Origin: Actinokineospora iranica
GTDB taxonomy: Bacteria; Actinomycetota; Actinomycetes; Mycobacteriales; Pseudonocardiaceae
NCBI RefSeq assembly: GCF_900101685.1
Contig: NZ_FMZZ01000001.1
Coordinates: 434,001-498,000 of the forward strand
Reading direction: 5' to 3'
DNA: 64,000 nt
A model generated the notes under the pieces. The model was not told the DNA's origin. It ran no database searches and saw only the letters and a program-made list of their open reading frames with translations. Positions 47,961-55,960 of the stretch are shown here, piece by piece; the first letter of the stretch is position 1, and every line of letters starts with the position of its first letter. Made by a program: the position numbers and the translations under genes.

Positions 47961-47974
47961 ACTGACTGGTCAGT
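47961..47974. promoter_or_regulatory. TetR-type operator before the YhgE operon
   Basis: ACTGACTGGTCAGT is a perfect 6-bp inverted repeat around a two-base centre (ACTGAC-TG-GTCAGT). It lies 16 bases before ATG 47991, next to the AAAGGAGGT ribosome-binding site (47977-47985). The TetR gene at the end of this operon is the natural candidate to bind it. Confidence 0.75.
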
Positions 47975-47990
47975 TCAAAGGAGGTGGCGT

Positions 47991-48632
47991 ATGGAGGTCC
48001 ACGCGGACCGGGTGGCGGTCATGGGCGCGCACGGCCCGCTCTTGGCTGCGACCTCGCTGCGGGTGGGCTCGGGCGGGCTCGCGGTCGTCGCGGGTGAGCC
48101 GAACGACGGGCACACCGCCTTCGGGTTGGCGCTGACCGGCCGGATCTCGCCGTCCGCCGGGTCGGTCAGCCCGGACGCCGCGACGCTGCGCGCGCACGCG
48201 GTCCTGGTCGACTCCCCCGCGGTGACCGCGCCCGAACCGAACCTGCGGACCGCCGACGTGGTGGCCGAGGAGTTGGCGTTGGCGGGCGCGCGGCCGCGGC
48301 GCGCCGCCGTCGCCCGGGTGCTCGAGACGCACGGGCTGAGCCCGGACGCCCGGTTCGAAACGGTGCCCGCCGCCGCCCGGGTCGCCCTGCTGACCGGGCT
48401 CGCCGCCGCGCGGCCGGGCGTGGCGCTGCTGGTGCTCGACACCCCCGATCGGCACAGCGGCGACCCCGGGGACTGGTGGCCGACCGCGCTCGCCCAGGCC
48501 GAGGCGGGCCGCGCGGTCGTCGTGCTGTGCGGCACCGCGGCGGCGCACCGGCTCCCGCTGACCCCGGCCCGGCTCGGCGAGTCGGATCAGCCCGCCCCGC
48601 TGGAAACCCTGCCGTTGGAGAACCTGACATGA
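47991..48632 (+). CDS. Degenerate ABC-type ATPase (pseudo-ATPase) of a YhgE operon
   Basis: A 213-residue protein shaped like an ABC nucleotide-binding domain but with broken motifs. The Walker A position reads GEPNDGHTAFGLALTG: the invariant Lys is replaced by His, and the Gly-rich order is altered. The Walker B position reads LLVLDTPD, lacking the catalytic Glu of DEP. The signature LSGGQ is absent (VPAAARVALLTGLA stands there). It is therefore probably catalytically dead. A perfect AAAGGAGGT lies before ATG 47991. Its stop overlaps the YhgE start (ATGA). It may be a structural partner of YhgE. Confidence 0.75.
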   Translation: MEVHADRVAVMGAHGPLLAATSLRVGSGGLAVVAGEPNDGHTAFGLALTGRISPSAGSVSPDAATLRAHAVLVDSPAVTAPEPNLRTADVVAEELALAGARPRRAAVARVLETHGLSPDARFETVPAAARVALLTGLAAARPGVALLVLDTPDRHSGDPGDWWPTALAQAEAGRAVVVLCGTAAAHRLPLTPARLGESDQPAPLETLPLENLT

Positions 48633-50608
48633 CCGTGCTGCGCCTGGCCCGCAACGAGTTCCGCCGGATCAGCTCCGGCACGCTGCCCAAGCTCGCGGTG
48701 CTGGCCATGGTCCTGGTGCCACTGCTCTACGGATCGATGTACCTCTACGCCAACGCCGACCCCTACGACCGGCTCGACCGGATTCCGGCGGCGCTGGTCG
48801 TGGCGGACACCGGCGTCACCACCGCCGACGGGACCCGGCTCGACGCGGGCCGCGAGGTCGCGGACAACCTTCGGGACTCCGGGGCGTTCGACTGGCACGA
48901 GGTCGACGCCGCCGATGCCGAGGCGGGCGTGCGGGACGGCCGCTACACCTTCTCCATGACGCTGCCCGAGGACTTCTCGGCCGCCCTGTCCTCCAGCGGG
49001 GAGTTCGCCCCGCGCCAGGGATTCATCACCGTGACCACCAACGACGCGAACAACTACCTGGTCGGCACCATCGCCGACCGGGTGGTCAGCGAGGTCCGCA
49101 AGGCGGTCGCGGCTGAGGTGGGCGCCGAGGCGGCGGAGAAGTTCCTGATCGGGTTCGGCACCGTCTACGAGCGCACCCGCCAGGCCGCGGACGGCGCGAC
49201 CCGGCTCGCGGACGGCGCGGGCCAGGCGAACGCGGGCGCGGCCGAACTCGCGGGCGGCCAGCGCAGGCTGCTCGACGGCGCGACCCGGCTCGCCGATGGC
49301 GCCGCGACGGCGGCGACCGGCGCGGGCGAGCTGTCCACCGGCCTGGGCACATTGCGTGAGAAGACCGCGGGCCTGCCCGGGCAGACCGCCGCGCTGGCCG
49401 AGGGCGCGCGGCAAGTCGCCGACGGCAACGAGCGGGTGGCCAAGACCGGCGAAGAGGTGGCGGGCGCGGCGCAGGGCCTGGTCGACCGGTTGGACACCGT
49501 GGACGAGCAGGTCGCGGCCCGGCTGCGGGCGGCGGGCGTGCCCGAGGACCAGATCGCCGCGATCCAGGGCGAGCTGCGCGGCCTGCGCGCCCCGGTCGAC
49601 CAGGCCAACACGCGGGTGCGCGAGGCCGCGACCCAGCTGCGCGCCTTGGCCGACGGCGCGGAGAAGGTGGCGGACGGCGCGAGCACGCTGGCCGCGGCGA
49701 CGCCCGCGCTCACCGACGGCATCGCCAAGGCCGCCGACGGCGGCCGCGAACTGGCCGCGGGCACGGTCCGGCTGCGCGACGGGGCGATCGAGGTGCGCGA
49801 CGGCGAGCGCGCCGCCGTCGAGGGGACCGACAAGCTGGCGGCAGGCGCGAAGACGCTCGCCGATGGCAGCGTTTCGCTCCGCGACGGCCTCACCTCGGGC
49901 CTGAACCAGATTCCGCACCCCGACGACGCGACGCGGGACGCCACCGCCCGCACGATCGGCGACCCGGTGGCGGTGCGGACCGTCGGGGAGAACAGCGCGG
50001 GCAGCTACGGCGCCGGGCTCGCCCCGTTCTTCCTCGGCCTGGCCGCCTGGATCGGCGCGTTCGTGCTGTTCCTGCTGGTCCGGCCGCTGTCGGCGCGGGC
50101 GCTGGCCGCCGGGCACCCGGCGGTGCGCACCGCGCTCGCGGGCTGGCTGACCCCGGCGCTGCTCGGCGTCGCGCAGGTCGTGGTGATGTACGCGGCGGTG
50201 ACGACGCTGATCGGCATCCACCCGGCGCGGCCGGTGGCCGCGCTGGGCTTCCTGGTGCTGACGTCGCTGGCGTTCGTGGCGATCGTGCACGCGCTCAACG
50301 CCGCCCTCGGCCCGGCCGGGAAGTTCGTCGCGCTGATCGTGCTGATCCTGCAGCTCATCAGCGCGGGCGGCACGTTCCCCTGGCAGACTCTGCCGGACGC
50401 GTTGATCCCGCTGCACCAGGCGCTGCCGATGGGCTACGTGGTCGACGGTCTGCGGCATCTGCTCTACGGTGGGTCACTTTCGGGGCTGGGCGTCGACATC
50501 GGCGTGCTGGTCGCTTACCTGATCGGGGGGCTCGTGGTGTCGACGGTCGCGGCGCGCAGACAGCGGGTGTGGACCCCGGCCCGGCTGAAGCCGGAACTGG
50601 TCCTGTGA
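48629..50608 (+). CDS. YhgE/Pip family membrane protein
   Basis: A 659-residue membrane protein of the YhgE/Pip family, related to ABC-2-type permeases and phage-infection proteins. An N-terminal helix (LAVLAMVLVPLLYGSMYLYAN) is followed by a ~490-residue external domain. That domain is full of heptad-like repeats of the x-L-x-D-G-A type, such as GATRLADGAGQANAGAAELA, which form a long coiled rod. Five C-terminal helices follow. ESX-associated proteins of similar build exist, but no ESX genes are here. It is translationally coupled on both sides. Export of small molecules or envelope remodelling is inferred. Confidence 0.9.
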   Translation: MTVLRLARNEFRRISSGTLPKLAVLAMVLVPLLYGSMYLYANADPYDRLDRIPAALVVADTGVTTADGTRLDAGREVADNLRDSGAFDWHEVDAADAEAGVRDGRYTFSMTLPEDFSAALSSSGEFAPRQGFITVTTNDANNYLVGTIADRVVSEVRKAVAAEVGAEAAEKFLIGFGTVYERTRQAADGATRLADGAGQANAGAAELAGGQRRLLDGATRLADGAATAATGAGELSTGLGTLREKTAGLPGQTAALAEGARQVADGNERVAKTGEEVAGAAQGLVDRLDTVDEQVAARLRAAGVPEDQIAAIQGELRGLRAPVDQANTRVREAATQLRALADGAEKVADGASTLAAATPALTDGIAKAADGGRELAAGTVRLRDGAIEVRDGERAAVEGTDKLAAGAKTLADGSVSLRDGLTSGLNQIPHPDDATRDATARTIGDPVAVRTVGENSAGSYGAGLAPFFLGLAAWIGAFVLFLLVRPLSARALAAGHPAVRTALAGWLTPALLGVAQVVVMYAAVTTLIGIHPARPVAALGFLVLTSLAFVAIVHALNAALGPAGKFVALIVLILQLISAGGTFPWQTLPDALIPLHQALPMGYVVDGLRHLLYGGSLSGLGVDIGVLVAYLIGGLVVSTVAARRQRVWTPARLKPELVL

Positions 50609-51201
50609 GCCCCCGGACCGGGAAGTCCGGCGGCGCCAAGCAGAAGCTGTTCGACGCGACGCTGCGGCTCGCGGGCACCCGCGGCATGGCCGGGCTCACC
50701 GTCGACGAGATCGCCGCGGCGGCCGGGGTGGCCAAGGGCACCGTGTACTACAACTTCGGCAGCAAGGACGGCCTGATCGACGCGCTGCTGCGGCACGGGG
50801 TCGACCTGCTCGCCGACCGGCTGCGCGCGGCCGAGGACGCTGGCGACGCCGCGGACACGCTGGCCGCGCTGGTGGACGGGATGCTCGGGTTCTTCGCCGA
50901 GTACCCGGCGTTCGCGCAACTGCTGGTCAGCGAGCTGTGGCGGACCCCGGGGCAGTGGCAGCAAACGCTGGCGCTGCTGCGGGAGCAGGTCACCATGATC
51001 ATCCGCGCCCAGGTTCGGCGGCTCGCCGACGCGGGCCTGCTGCCCGAGGGCGTGCCGGTGCCGACCGCGTCGGCGGCGCTGTTCGGCACGGTGCTCGTGG
51101 TCGCGCTGGACTGGCAGGTGTTCCACCCGGAGCAGACCCGCGCCGAGGTCCGCGACTCGGTGCTGATGCTGGTGCGCGGTCTGCGCGGCGGCGGCGCGTA
51201 G
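50605..51201 (+). CDS. TetR-family regulator of the YhgE operon
   Basis: A 198-residue TetR protein. The helix-turn-helix reads GMAGLTVDEIAAAAGVAKGT, then VYYNFGSKDGLIDALLRHG. GTG 50605 overlaps the yhgE stop by four bases. As the last gene of the operon it is well placed to autoregulate through the ACTGACTGGTCAGT site upstream of 47991. The C-terminal ligand domain gives no hint of the inducer. Confidence 0.9.
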   Translation: MSPRTGKSGGAKQKLFDATLRLAGTRGMAGLTVDEIAAAAGVAKGTVYYNFGSKDGLIDALLRHGVDLLADRLRAAEDAGDAADTLAALVDGMLGFFAEYPAFAQLLVSELWRTPGQWQQTLALLREQVTMIIRAQVRRLADAGLLPEGVPVPTASAALFGTVLVVALDWQVFHPEQTRAEVRDSVLMLVRGLRGGGA

Positions 51202-51330
51202 CGCGGGCGTCCGAGACTGGGCCGGTTGAGTAGACCAAGCCGCGCGTGAGTGCGCTCGCGGGCCGCGGTCAGGCCGCCGAACCAGGCCGCGGATTCAGGT
51301 TCTTTCAGGCCGTGGTCTCAGCCTGCGAAA

Positions 51331-51990
51331 TCACGCTGTGGGGTCGCCGAGGAAGCGGCCGACGCCCCAGGCCCGGTCCCCCGGTTCCGTGACCTCGGCG
51401 ACGGCCACGCCGTCGACGTAGTACTCGACGGGCTCGATCAGGCCGAGGTCGACCGCCTCCTGCCAGGCCTGGTACGGGCCGACGCCCCAGGGGTACCAGG
51501 GGATCAGGTCGTCGGTGACGACGATCGCGCCCGCTTTGGCGATGCGGCGGGCGTTGCGGGTGTCGGCCGCGGCGACCTCGTAGTCGTGGCCGCCGTCGAT
51601 GAACACGAGGTCCGCGGCTTCGCGCATTGTCTCCAGATAGCGGGGCAGGGTCTCGACGGAGTTCCCGACCACTAAGTCATGTCTGCCCGGGTAGTTCGCG
51701 TCGATGAACTCCTTGGCGAGTTCGACCGAACGGCGGTTGTCCAACTCGAAGGACACCACCCGGGCATCCGGTGAGCTTTCCAGGAATGCCAGGCTGGAGA
51801 AACCGACGTTGAAACCGATTTCGGCGACGACCCGCGACTTCGACATCCGGGCGAGTTCCCGCAGATACAGCGCCTGCGCGACGCTGGCGCCGCCTTCGTG
51901 GACCGGGACGCCGCGTTCCCGGACGTATCCGTAGACTCGCCACATCAAAGTCTCGATATCGCTCATGACTTCGTCGGGTCTTGTTTCCAC
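51331..51990 (-). CDS. Class I SAM-dependent O-methyltransferase-like protein
   Basis: A 219-residue protein of the methyltransferase-24 type. Motif I is VVAEIGFNVGFSSLAFLES, the acidic ribose-binding residue is in VVSFELDN, and ADLVFIDGGHDYEVAAADT is diagnostic. Relatives act on catechols or sugars. GTG 51990 has AAGG seven bases upstream; ATG 51966 (MSDIETLMW) is an alternative. It faces the pyruvyl transferase gene across a ~700-bp gap without genes. A surface polysaccharide or natural-product role is possible but unproven. Confidence 0.82.
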   Translation of the reverse strand: METRPDEVMSDIETLMWRVYGYVRERGVPVHEGGASVAQALYLRELARMSKSRVVAEIGFNVGFSSLAFLESSPDARVVSFELDNRRSVELAKEFIDANYPGRHDLVVGNSVETLPRYLETMREAADLVFIDGGHDYEVAAADTRNARRIAKAGAIVVTDDLIPWYPWGVGPYQAWQEAVDLGLIEPVEYYVDGVAVAEVTEPGDRAWGVGRFLGDPTA

Positions 51991-52685
51991 TGTGCCACCT
52001 TTTCCCAGATGCCCCCGGCCCAAGGTGGCACAACTTACCGGAATTCAACGAATGCGCATACAGCCGTCCGTGACAATCCACGCCGTGACGCAGGCTCACC
52101 ATCCGACATGTTTCGGGCCGGGCCAGAGAATTCGATCTTGTCCCGCGCCGCTCCCACCTCCCGCTTCGCCAGCGCTGTCGGCGACCGTCTGGGAGCGCTC
52201 TCCGCGAACCGAACACGCCGCGGACCGCTGCCCACTACCAGACTTCGGCCACCCGCAAGGAGGTTTTGAACAAAGTCTTGCCACCCGCGCAACGCGTTCC
52301 GAAGGTTTATGTCAACCGTGCGAATAAATGAAGGATGGTTCATTTTCTCGACCGGACATCATTCCGCCCGCACGTAACAGAAGATTTACTCCGAGCCTCT
52401 TGGATTCGCCCGGGAGTGTCATAAGGTCGACTCGCGGCTGAATATATGATTCCCACCGCACCTGCCAGCGTCGCCTGCTGTATGCGGTATCTTCCGCGCA
52501 GCCACCTCGCCGGGGTGCTGCCGCGTGCGGCGGCGCACCTGTTCGAGACCGCGCACAGCGCCCACCCCAACCGCGGCGAGCGGCCGAGAACGGCCTGGAT
52601 ACTCCAGTTCACCCAGCGGCGGGCACCAGGCGATCCACATCGGACACACCAAAAACTGGCGCAGGGCCAGGAAAGGAGCACCCGA
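51991..52685. other. 695-bp intergenic region, lower GC, no recognised gene
   Basis: The region between the divergent methyltransferase and pyruvyl transferase genes has short open frames on both strands but none with a recognisable domain or a good ribosome-binding site. The part at ~52260-52460 is clearly more AT-rich than the flanks (TTCATTTATTCGC, TTTATGTCAACC, AATATATGATTC). It probably holds promoters and regulatory sites for both genes, or a decayed gene. The coding frame of the next gene is open back to 52446, but the used start is 52686. Confidence 0.5.
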
Positions 52686-53762
52686 GTGCTGACCGACCCG
52701 GGCGCGATCGTGCGCGCCCAGCTGGCCGGACTCGGCAACCGACGCGCCCGCGGCAGGCGGGCGGCCCGGGTGTTGGTCGTCGGCGACTTCGGCAACGGCG
52801 ACACCGGCGACGAGGCGCTGCTCGCCCGCGCGCTGGGGGAACTGCCGCGCGGCACCGAAGTGAGCGTGCTCTCGCGCAACCCGCGGCTGGTCGAGTGGAC
52901 CCACGGCGTGCCGTCCCGGCCGATGACCGCGCTGTCGTTCGCCGGTGGCCTGCGCTGGTCCGACGCGGTGCTCGTGGTCGGCGGCGGCATGTTCGGCGCC
53001 GGGCTGCCGCCGCTGGTCCGGCTGCTGCCCTGGGTGGTCGACGCGGCCAAGGCGGCGGGCCGGGACACCGTCTACCTGGCGATCGGCGCGTACCCGGGGA
53101 TGCCGCCCGCGGTCGCGCGACGGCTGCGGGCCGCCGCGCGCGAACTGGGCCGGGTCACCGTGCGCGACCGGCTGTCCGCCGAGACGCTTGGCGCGAACGT
53201 GCCGAATGTCGGCGACCTGGCGCTGCGGCTGCGCCCCGAGCCGCCCGAGCACGCCGCCCGCGCGCTGGCCTGCGCGGGCGTGGACACCTCGACCCCGCTG
53301 CTCCTGTTGTCCCTCAAGGCAGTGCCGGACCCCGCGAAGATGGCCGCGCTGGCGGACTCGTGCCTGCTGGCCGCCCGCCGCTGGCGCGAGCACGGCGGAA
53401 GCGTGGCCGCGCTGGCCCTGTCGACCCACGCCGACCACGGGCTTGGTCTCGCCCGCCGGGACGCCGCCCTCGCGGCCGAGCTGGCCGACCGGCTCGGCGC
53501 CCCGCTGCCGGTGCTCGGCCCGCAGCTTCCGCCCGCCCTGGCCAAGGCCGTGGTCGGGCGCGCGGCGGGGGTGCTCGGCCTGCGTATGCACGCGATGGTC
53601 TTCGCCGTCGGCTCCGGTGTCCGGTGCGCGGGCTTCGCCTGGGAGGAGAAGACGCGCGCGTTCCTGGTCGAGGCCGACCACGCCACCATCCTCGACCCCA
53701 AGACCCCGAAGTCGGTCACCGACTGGGTGGACGCGACCATCGCGGCGGTGTCCGCGGCCTGA
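52686..53762 (+). CDS. Polysaccharide pyruvyl transferase family protein
   Basis: A 358-residue protein of the pyruvyl transferase (CsaB/WcaK) family. The N-terminal Rossmann-like strand reads RVLVVGDFGNGDTGDEALLA, followed by DAVLVVGGGMFGAGLP, and the C-terminal VLGLRMHAMVFAVGSGV holds the family's conserved Arg/His. Such enzymes add pyruvate ketals to cell-wall or capsular sugars. GTG 52686 has AAAGGAG seven bases upstream. The 3' end directly abuts a truncated sigma gene on the other strand. A specific glycan target is unknown. Confidence 0.85.
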   Translation: MLTDPGAIVRAQLAGLGNRRARGRRAARVLVVGDFGNGDTGDEALLARALGELPRGTEVSVLSRNPRLVEWTHGVPSRPMTALSFAGGLRWSDAVLVVGGGMFGAGLPPLVRLLPWVVDAAKAAGRDTVYLAIGAYPGMPPAVARRLRAAARELGRVTVRDRLSAETLGANVPNVGDLALRLRPEPPEHAARALACAGVDTSTPLLLLSLKAVPDPAKMAALADSCLLAARRWREHGGSVAALALSTHADHGLGLARRDAALAAELADRLGAPLPVLGPQLPPALAKAVVGRAAGVLGLRMHAMVFAVGSGVRCAGFAWEEKTRAFLVEADHATILDPKTPKSVTDWVDATIAAVSAA

Positions 53763-53931
53763 CCCTGACCGACCGGACCACCGCGCCCGCGTGGTCCGCC
53801 GTGCGCCACCGCAGGAACGCGTCCTGGACGACGTCCTCGGCCTCCTCGGCCGAACCGAGCAGGCGGTAAGCGAGGCCGAACAGCCTGCGGCGCCTGCCGT
53901 CGAACTCCGTGGCGTACTCCCCCGTGGACAC
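53763..53931 (-). pseudogene. Truncated ECF sigma factor (SigJ/SigG-like), 5' remnant
   Basis: From GTG 53931, about 50 codons encode the start of an ECF sigma region 2: TEFDGRRRRLFGLAYRLLGS followed by AEEAEDVVQDAFLRW and RTADHAG. Homology then stops near 53782, and the frame runs into non-homologous sequence that overlaps the end of the pyruvyl transferase gene. Region 2.4, region 4 and any SnoaL-like tail are missing. The simplest reading is a deletion that joined this remnant to the 3' flank of the convergent gene. Product function is unlikely. Confidence 0.75.
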
Positions 53932-53952
53932 CGCACCAGTGTGCGGCCGGGG

Positions 53953-54495
53953 TCAGGAGGCGTGCGCGCGGGCCTCGCCGACGTGCTGGATGGCGGGCGC
54001 GCGGCCTGCGAGGGCCCGACGCAGACCGGCGAGCACCCCGTCGGTGATCTCGTCTGCGGTGAGCCAGCGGGTGCGGCCCGCGTACCGCCGCACTCCCAGG
54101 ACGACATGCTGGGTGGGATGGTTGGCGAGCACCGTGTCCGGGGCGCCGCGCTGGTCGCCGATGCCGTGCACCTCGATCACCGGGGCGTCCGGGCGCAGCA
54201 GCGGCTCCACGGCGCGCAGCATCGGGACCCGGCAGGGGCCGTGCATCCAGGCGACCAGCAGGTCGGCGGGCCCGCCGAGCGCCCGGGCGGCGCGGCGGGC
54301 GAGGTCGTCCGGCCTGGACCAGTCGGCCTCCACCCACCGGGCGCGGCCGATGTCGTCGTCAGCCGGGAGGTCGGTGGTCAGCGGTTCGTAGCGGCGGCTG
54401 GGAAGGACGACGTGCCACCCGTCTGCCACCAGGGCGGCGGTGCACCCGGCCAACATGCCGGTGCCACCGAGAACCAGGGCCCGTTTGGTCGCCAT
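53953..54495 (-). CDS. NAD(P)-binding short-chain dehydrogenase-like protein
   Basis: A 180-residue Rossmann-fold protein. The nucleotide-binding turn is ALVLGGTGMLAGCTAALVAD. The usual SDR Y-x3-K pair cannot be located with confidence and the protein is shorter than classical SDRs (~250), so it may be an atypical member. ATG 54495 (MATKRALVLGG) has GGAGG six bases upstream. It lies between a dead sigma fragment and bluB, on their strand. No substrate is suggested. Confidence 0.7.
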   Translation of the reverse strand: MATKRALVLGGTGMLAGCTAALVADGWHVVLPSRRYEPLTTDLPADDDIGRARWVEADWSRPDDLARRAARALGGPADLLVAWMHGPCRVPMLRAVEPLLRPDAPVIEVHGIGDQRGAPDTVLANHPTQHVVLGVRRYAGRTRWLTADEITDGVLAGLRRALAGRAPAIQHVGEARAHAS

Positions 54496-54533
54496 GCCCG
54501 CCTCCACTTCCGATCAGCCAGGCAGCCCCGGCC

Positions 54534-55163
54534 TCACGCGTCTCTCGGGGTGTAGCGCTCGTGGTGCACGACCTGCTCAAGCGGCATCCGGCTCCGCCAA
54601 CCGTGCCGTTCGAGATCCGGCACCTCATGCAGCCGCTCGACCGGGCCGAGACAAAGCCAGGCGACCGGGCGGATATGCGCCGGAATACCCAACAGGTCAC
54701 GCAAATACTCTTCACGATAGAAACTCACCCAGCCAACGCCAAGCCCCTCCGCGGTCGCGGCCAGCCACAGGTTCTGGATGGCCAGGCACACCGAGTACAG
54801 GCCCGCGTCCGCGATGGCGTGCCTGCCGAGAACGGCGGGCGACCCGCGCTCGGGGTCGTAGGTGACGACGACGGACAGGGTGGACTCAAGGATGCCGTCG
54901 ATCTTGATGCGGTCGAAGGTGGTGGCGCGTTCCCCGGTGAGCCCTGCGGCGAACCGGGCCCGTTCGGTGTGGACGTGGCGGTGGAACTCGGCGCGGGTGC
55001 CGGGGTCGCGGACCAGCACGAAGTCCCAGGGCTGCGACATGCCGACGCTGGGGGCGGCGTGCGCAGCGGACAGGACCCGCTGGAGCACGTCGTCGTCGAT
55101 CCCGGCGCCGGTGAACTCGGCCCGCACGTCGCGACGGCGGCCGATGACCTCGTAGACATCCAC
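54534..55163 (-). CDS. bluB: 5,6-dimethylbenzimidazole synthase BluB
   Basis: BluB converts reduced FMN to 5,6-dimethylbenzimidazole, the lower ligand of cobalamin. The 209-residue nitroreductase-fold protein has the family features: YEVIGRRRDVRAEFTG, APSVGMSQPWDFVLVRDP, and GVGWVSFYREEYLRDLLGIP followed by WLCLGPVE. The length is typical. No other cobalamin gene is in the window. GTG 55163 is used. A repeat-bearing intergenic region lies upstream. Confidence 0.93.
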   Translation of the reverse strand: MDVYEVIGRRRDVRAEFTGAGIDDDVLQRVLSAAHAAPSVGMSQPWDFVLVRDPGTRAEFHRHVHTERARFAAGLTGERATTFDRIKIDGILESTLSVVVTYDPERGSPAVLGRHAIADAGLYSVCLAIQNLWLAATAEGLGVGWVSFYREEYLRDLLGIPAHIRPVAWLCLGPVERLHEVPDLERHGWRSRMPLEQVVHHERYTPRDA

Positions 55164-55204
55164 CGGGTCAGCCTAGATTCCGGCTTTGGGCACTTGTTTG
55201 CTGG

Positions 55205-55255
55205 CTGGCCGTGGGGGGTGCTTGGGCTGGTCTGCTCGATGGGGTCAGGTGCGGC
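55205..55255 (+). repeat. Dispersed repeat, copy 3 (partial)
   Basis: This sequence carries TGCTCGATGGGGT (55233-55245), identical to 9064-9076. Upstream it keeps a GTGGGGGG...TTGGGCTGGTC stretch that aligns loosely with the outer flank of copy 1 read on the minus strand (GTGGGGGTTGGC...GTTGG). No long inverted partner arm is evident, so it looks like a degenerate or half copy in the bluB-TetR gap. Confidence 0.5.
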
Positions 55256-55347
55256 TTTGTGGGGGACGGGTGTCCTGCCTGCCTACCTGCTCTCCCCGCT
55301 CCCTGCCTAACTGCCTATGAACGCTCATCGTGGTGCTGGCTGCTGTT

Positions 55348-55941
55348 TCAGCGGAAGCGGTGGAAGAAGGTTTCCACCAGGAATCGGGCCATGGCGGTGA
55401 GGCGGTCGGGTGGGTAGGTGTCGGGGTCGTTGAGGGCGAGTCTGCCGCCTTCTTCCATGGCGTTGAGTAGCAGGTGGGCGAGCAGGTCGACGTCGATGGT
55501 GTCGGCGTCGGGGTGGTCGCGGAGGAACCAGCGGGTGATCTCTGCGAACCGGGTCCGGATGGTGGCTTCGGCCCGTTGTTTGTGCGTGCGGACCGGGGGC
55601 GGTATCCCGTCGACGGGTAGCAGGATGGAGCGCCAGCGCTGGGGGTTGGCGACCACGGCGGTGAAGAACCCGTGGGCGACGTGGGTGAAGGTGTCGACGG
55701 GGTCGGCGTCGGTGATGTCCGCGGGCAGGGTGGCGTTGACCTCGGCGAGTGCGCGGTCGCCTTCGCGTCGCAGCAGGTCGCGCAAGATGTGGTTGGCGTC
55801 GGTGAACTGGCCGTAGACGACGGGGCGGGTCACGCCTGCCGCCTTGGCGACGGCGTCGACGGACACGGCGGCCACGCCCGCGGTGTTGATGATTTCCAGG
55901 GCGGTGTCGAGCAGTTGCTCCCGGCGCTGGTCCGGCGCCAT
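55348..55941 (-). CDS. TetR-family regulator
   Basis: A 197-residue TetR regulator. The DNA-binding domain reads MAPDQRREQLLDTALEIINT, then AVSVDAVAKAAGVTRPVVYG. ATG 55941 is chosen by homology. The start lies only 19 bases from the beginning of homology in a divergent Old Yellow Enzyme gene that lacks its 5' end. The promoter region one would expect between divergent genes is therefore missing, and its promoter must lie inside the oxidoreductase remnant. It may once have regulated the intact oxidoreductase. Confidence 0.87.
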   Translation of the reverse strand: MAPDQRREQLLDTALEIINTAGVAAVSVDAVAKAAGVTRPVVYGQFTDANHILRDLLRREGDRALAEVNATLPADITDADPVDTFTHVAHGFFTAVVANPQRWRSILLPVDGIPPPVRTHKQRAEATIRTRFAEITRWFLRDHPDADTIDVDLLAHLLLNAMEEGGRLALNDPDTYPPDRLTAMARFLVETFFHRFR

Positions 55942-55960
55942 GCGCGGCGCGTAGGGGCGC

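Noticed and set aside
52035-52343. 102-codon minus-strand frame in the 52-kb gap
   Set aside because: No domain, no clear ribosome-binding site, and overlapping frames on both strands are equally open.
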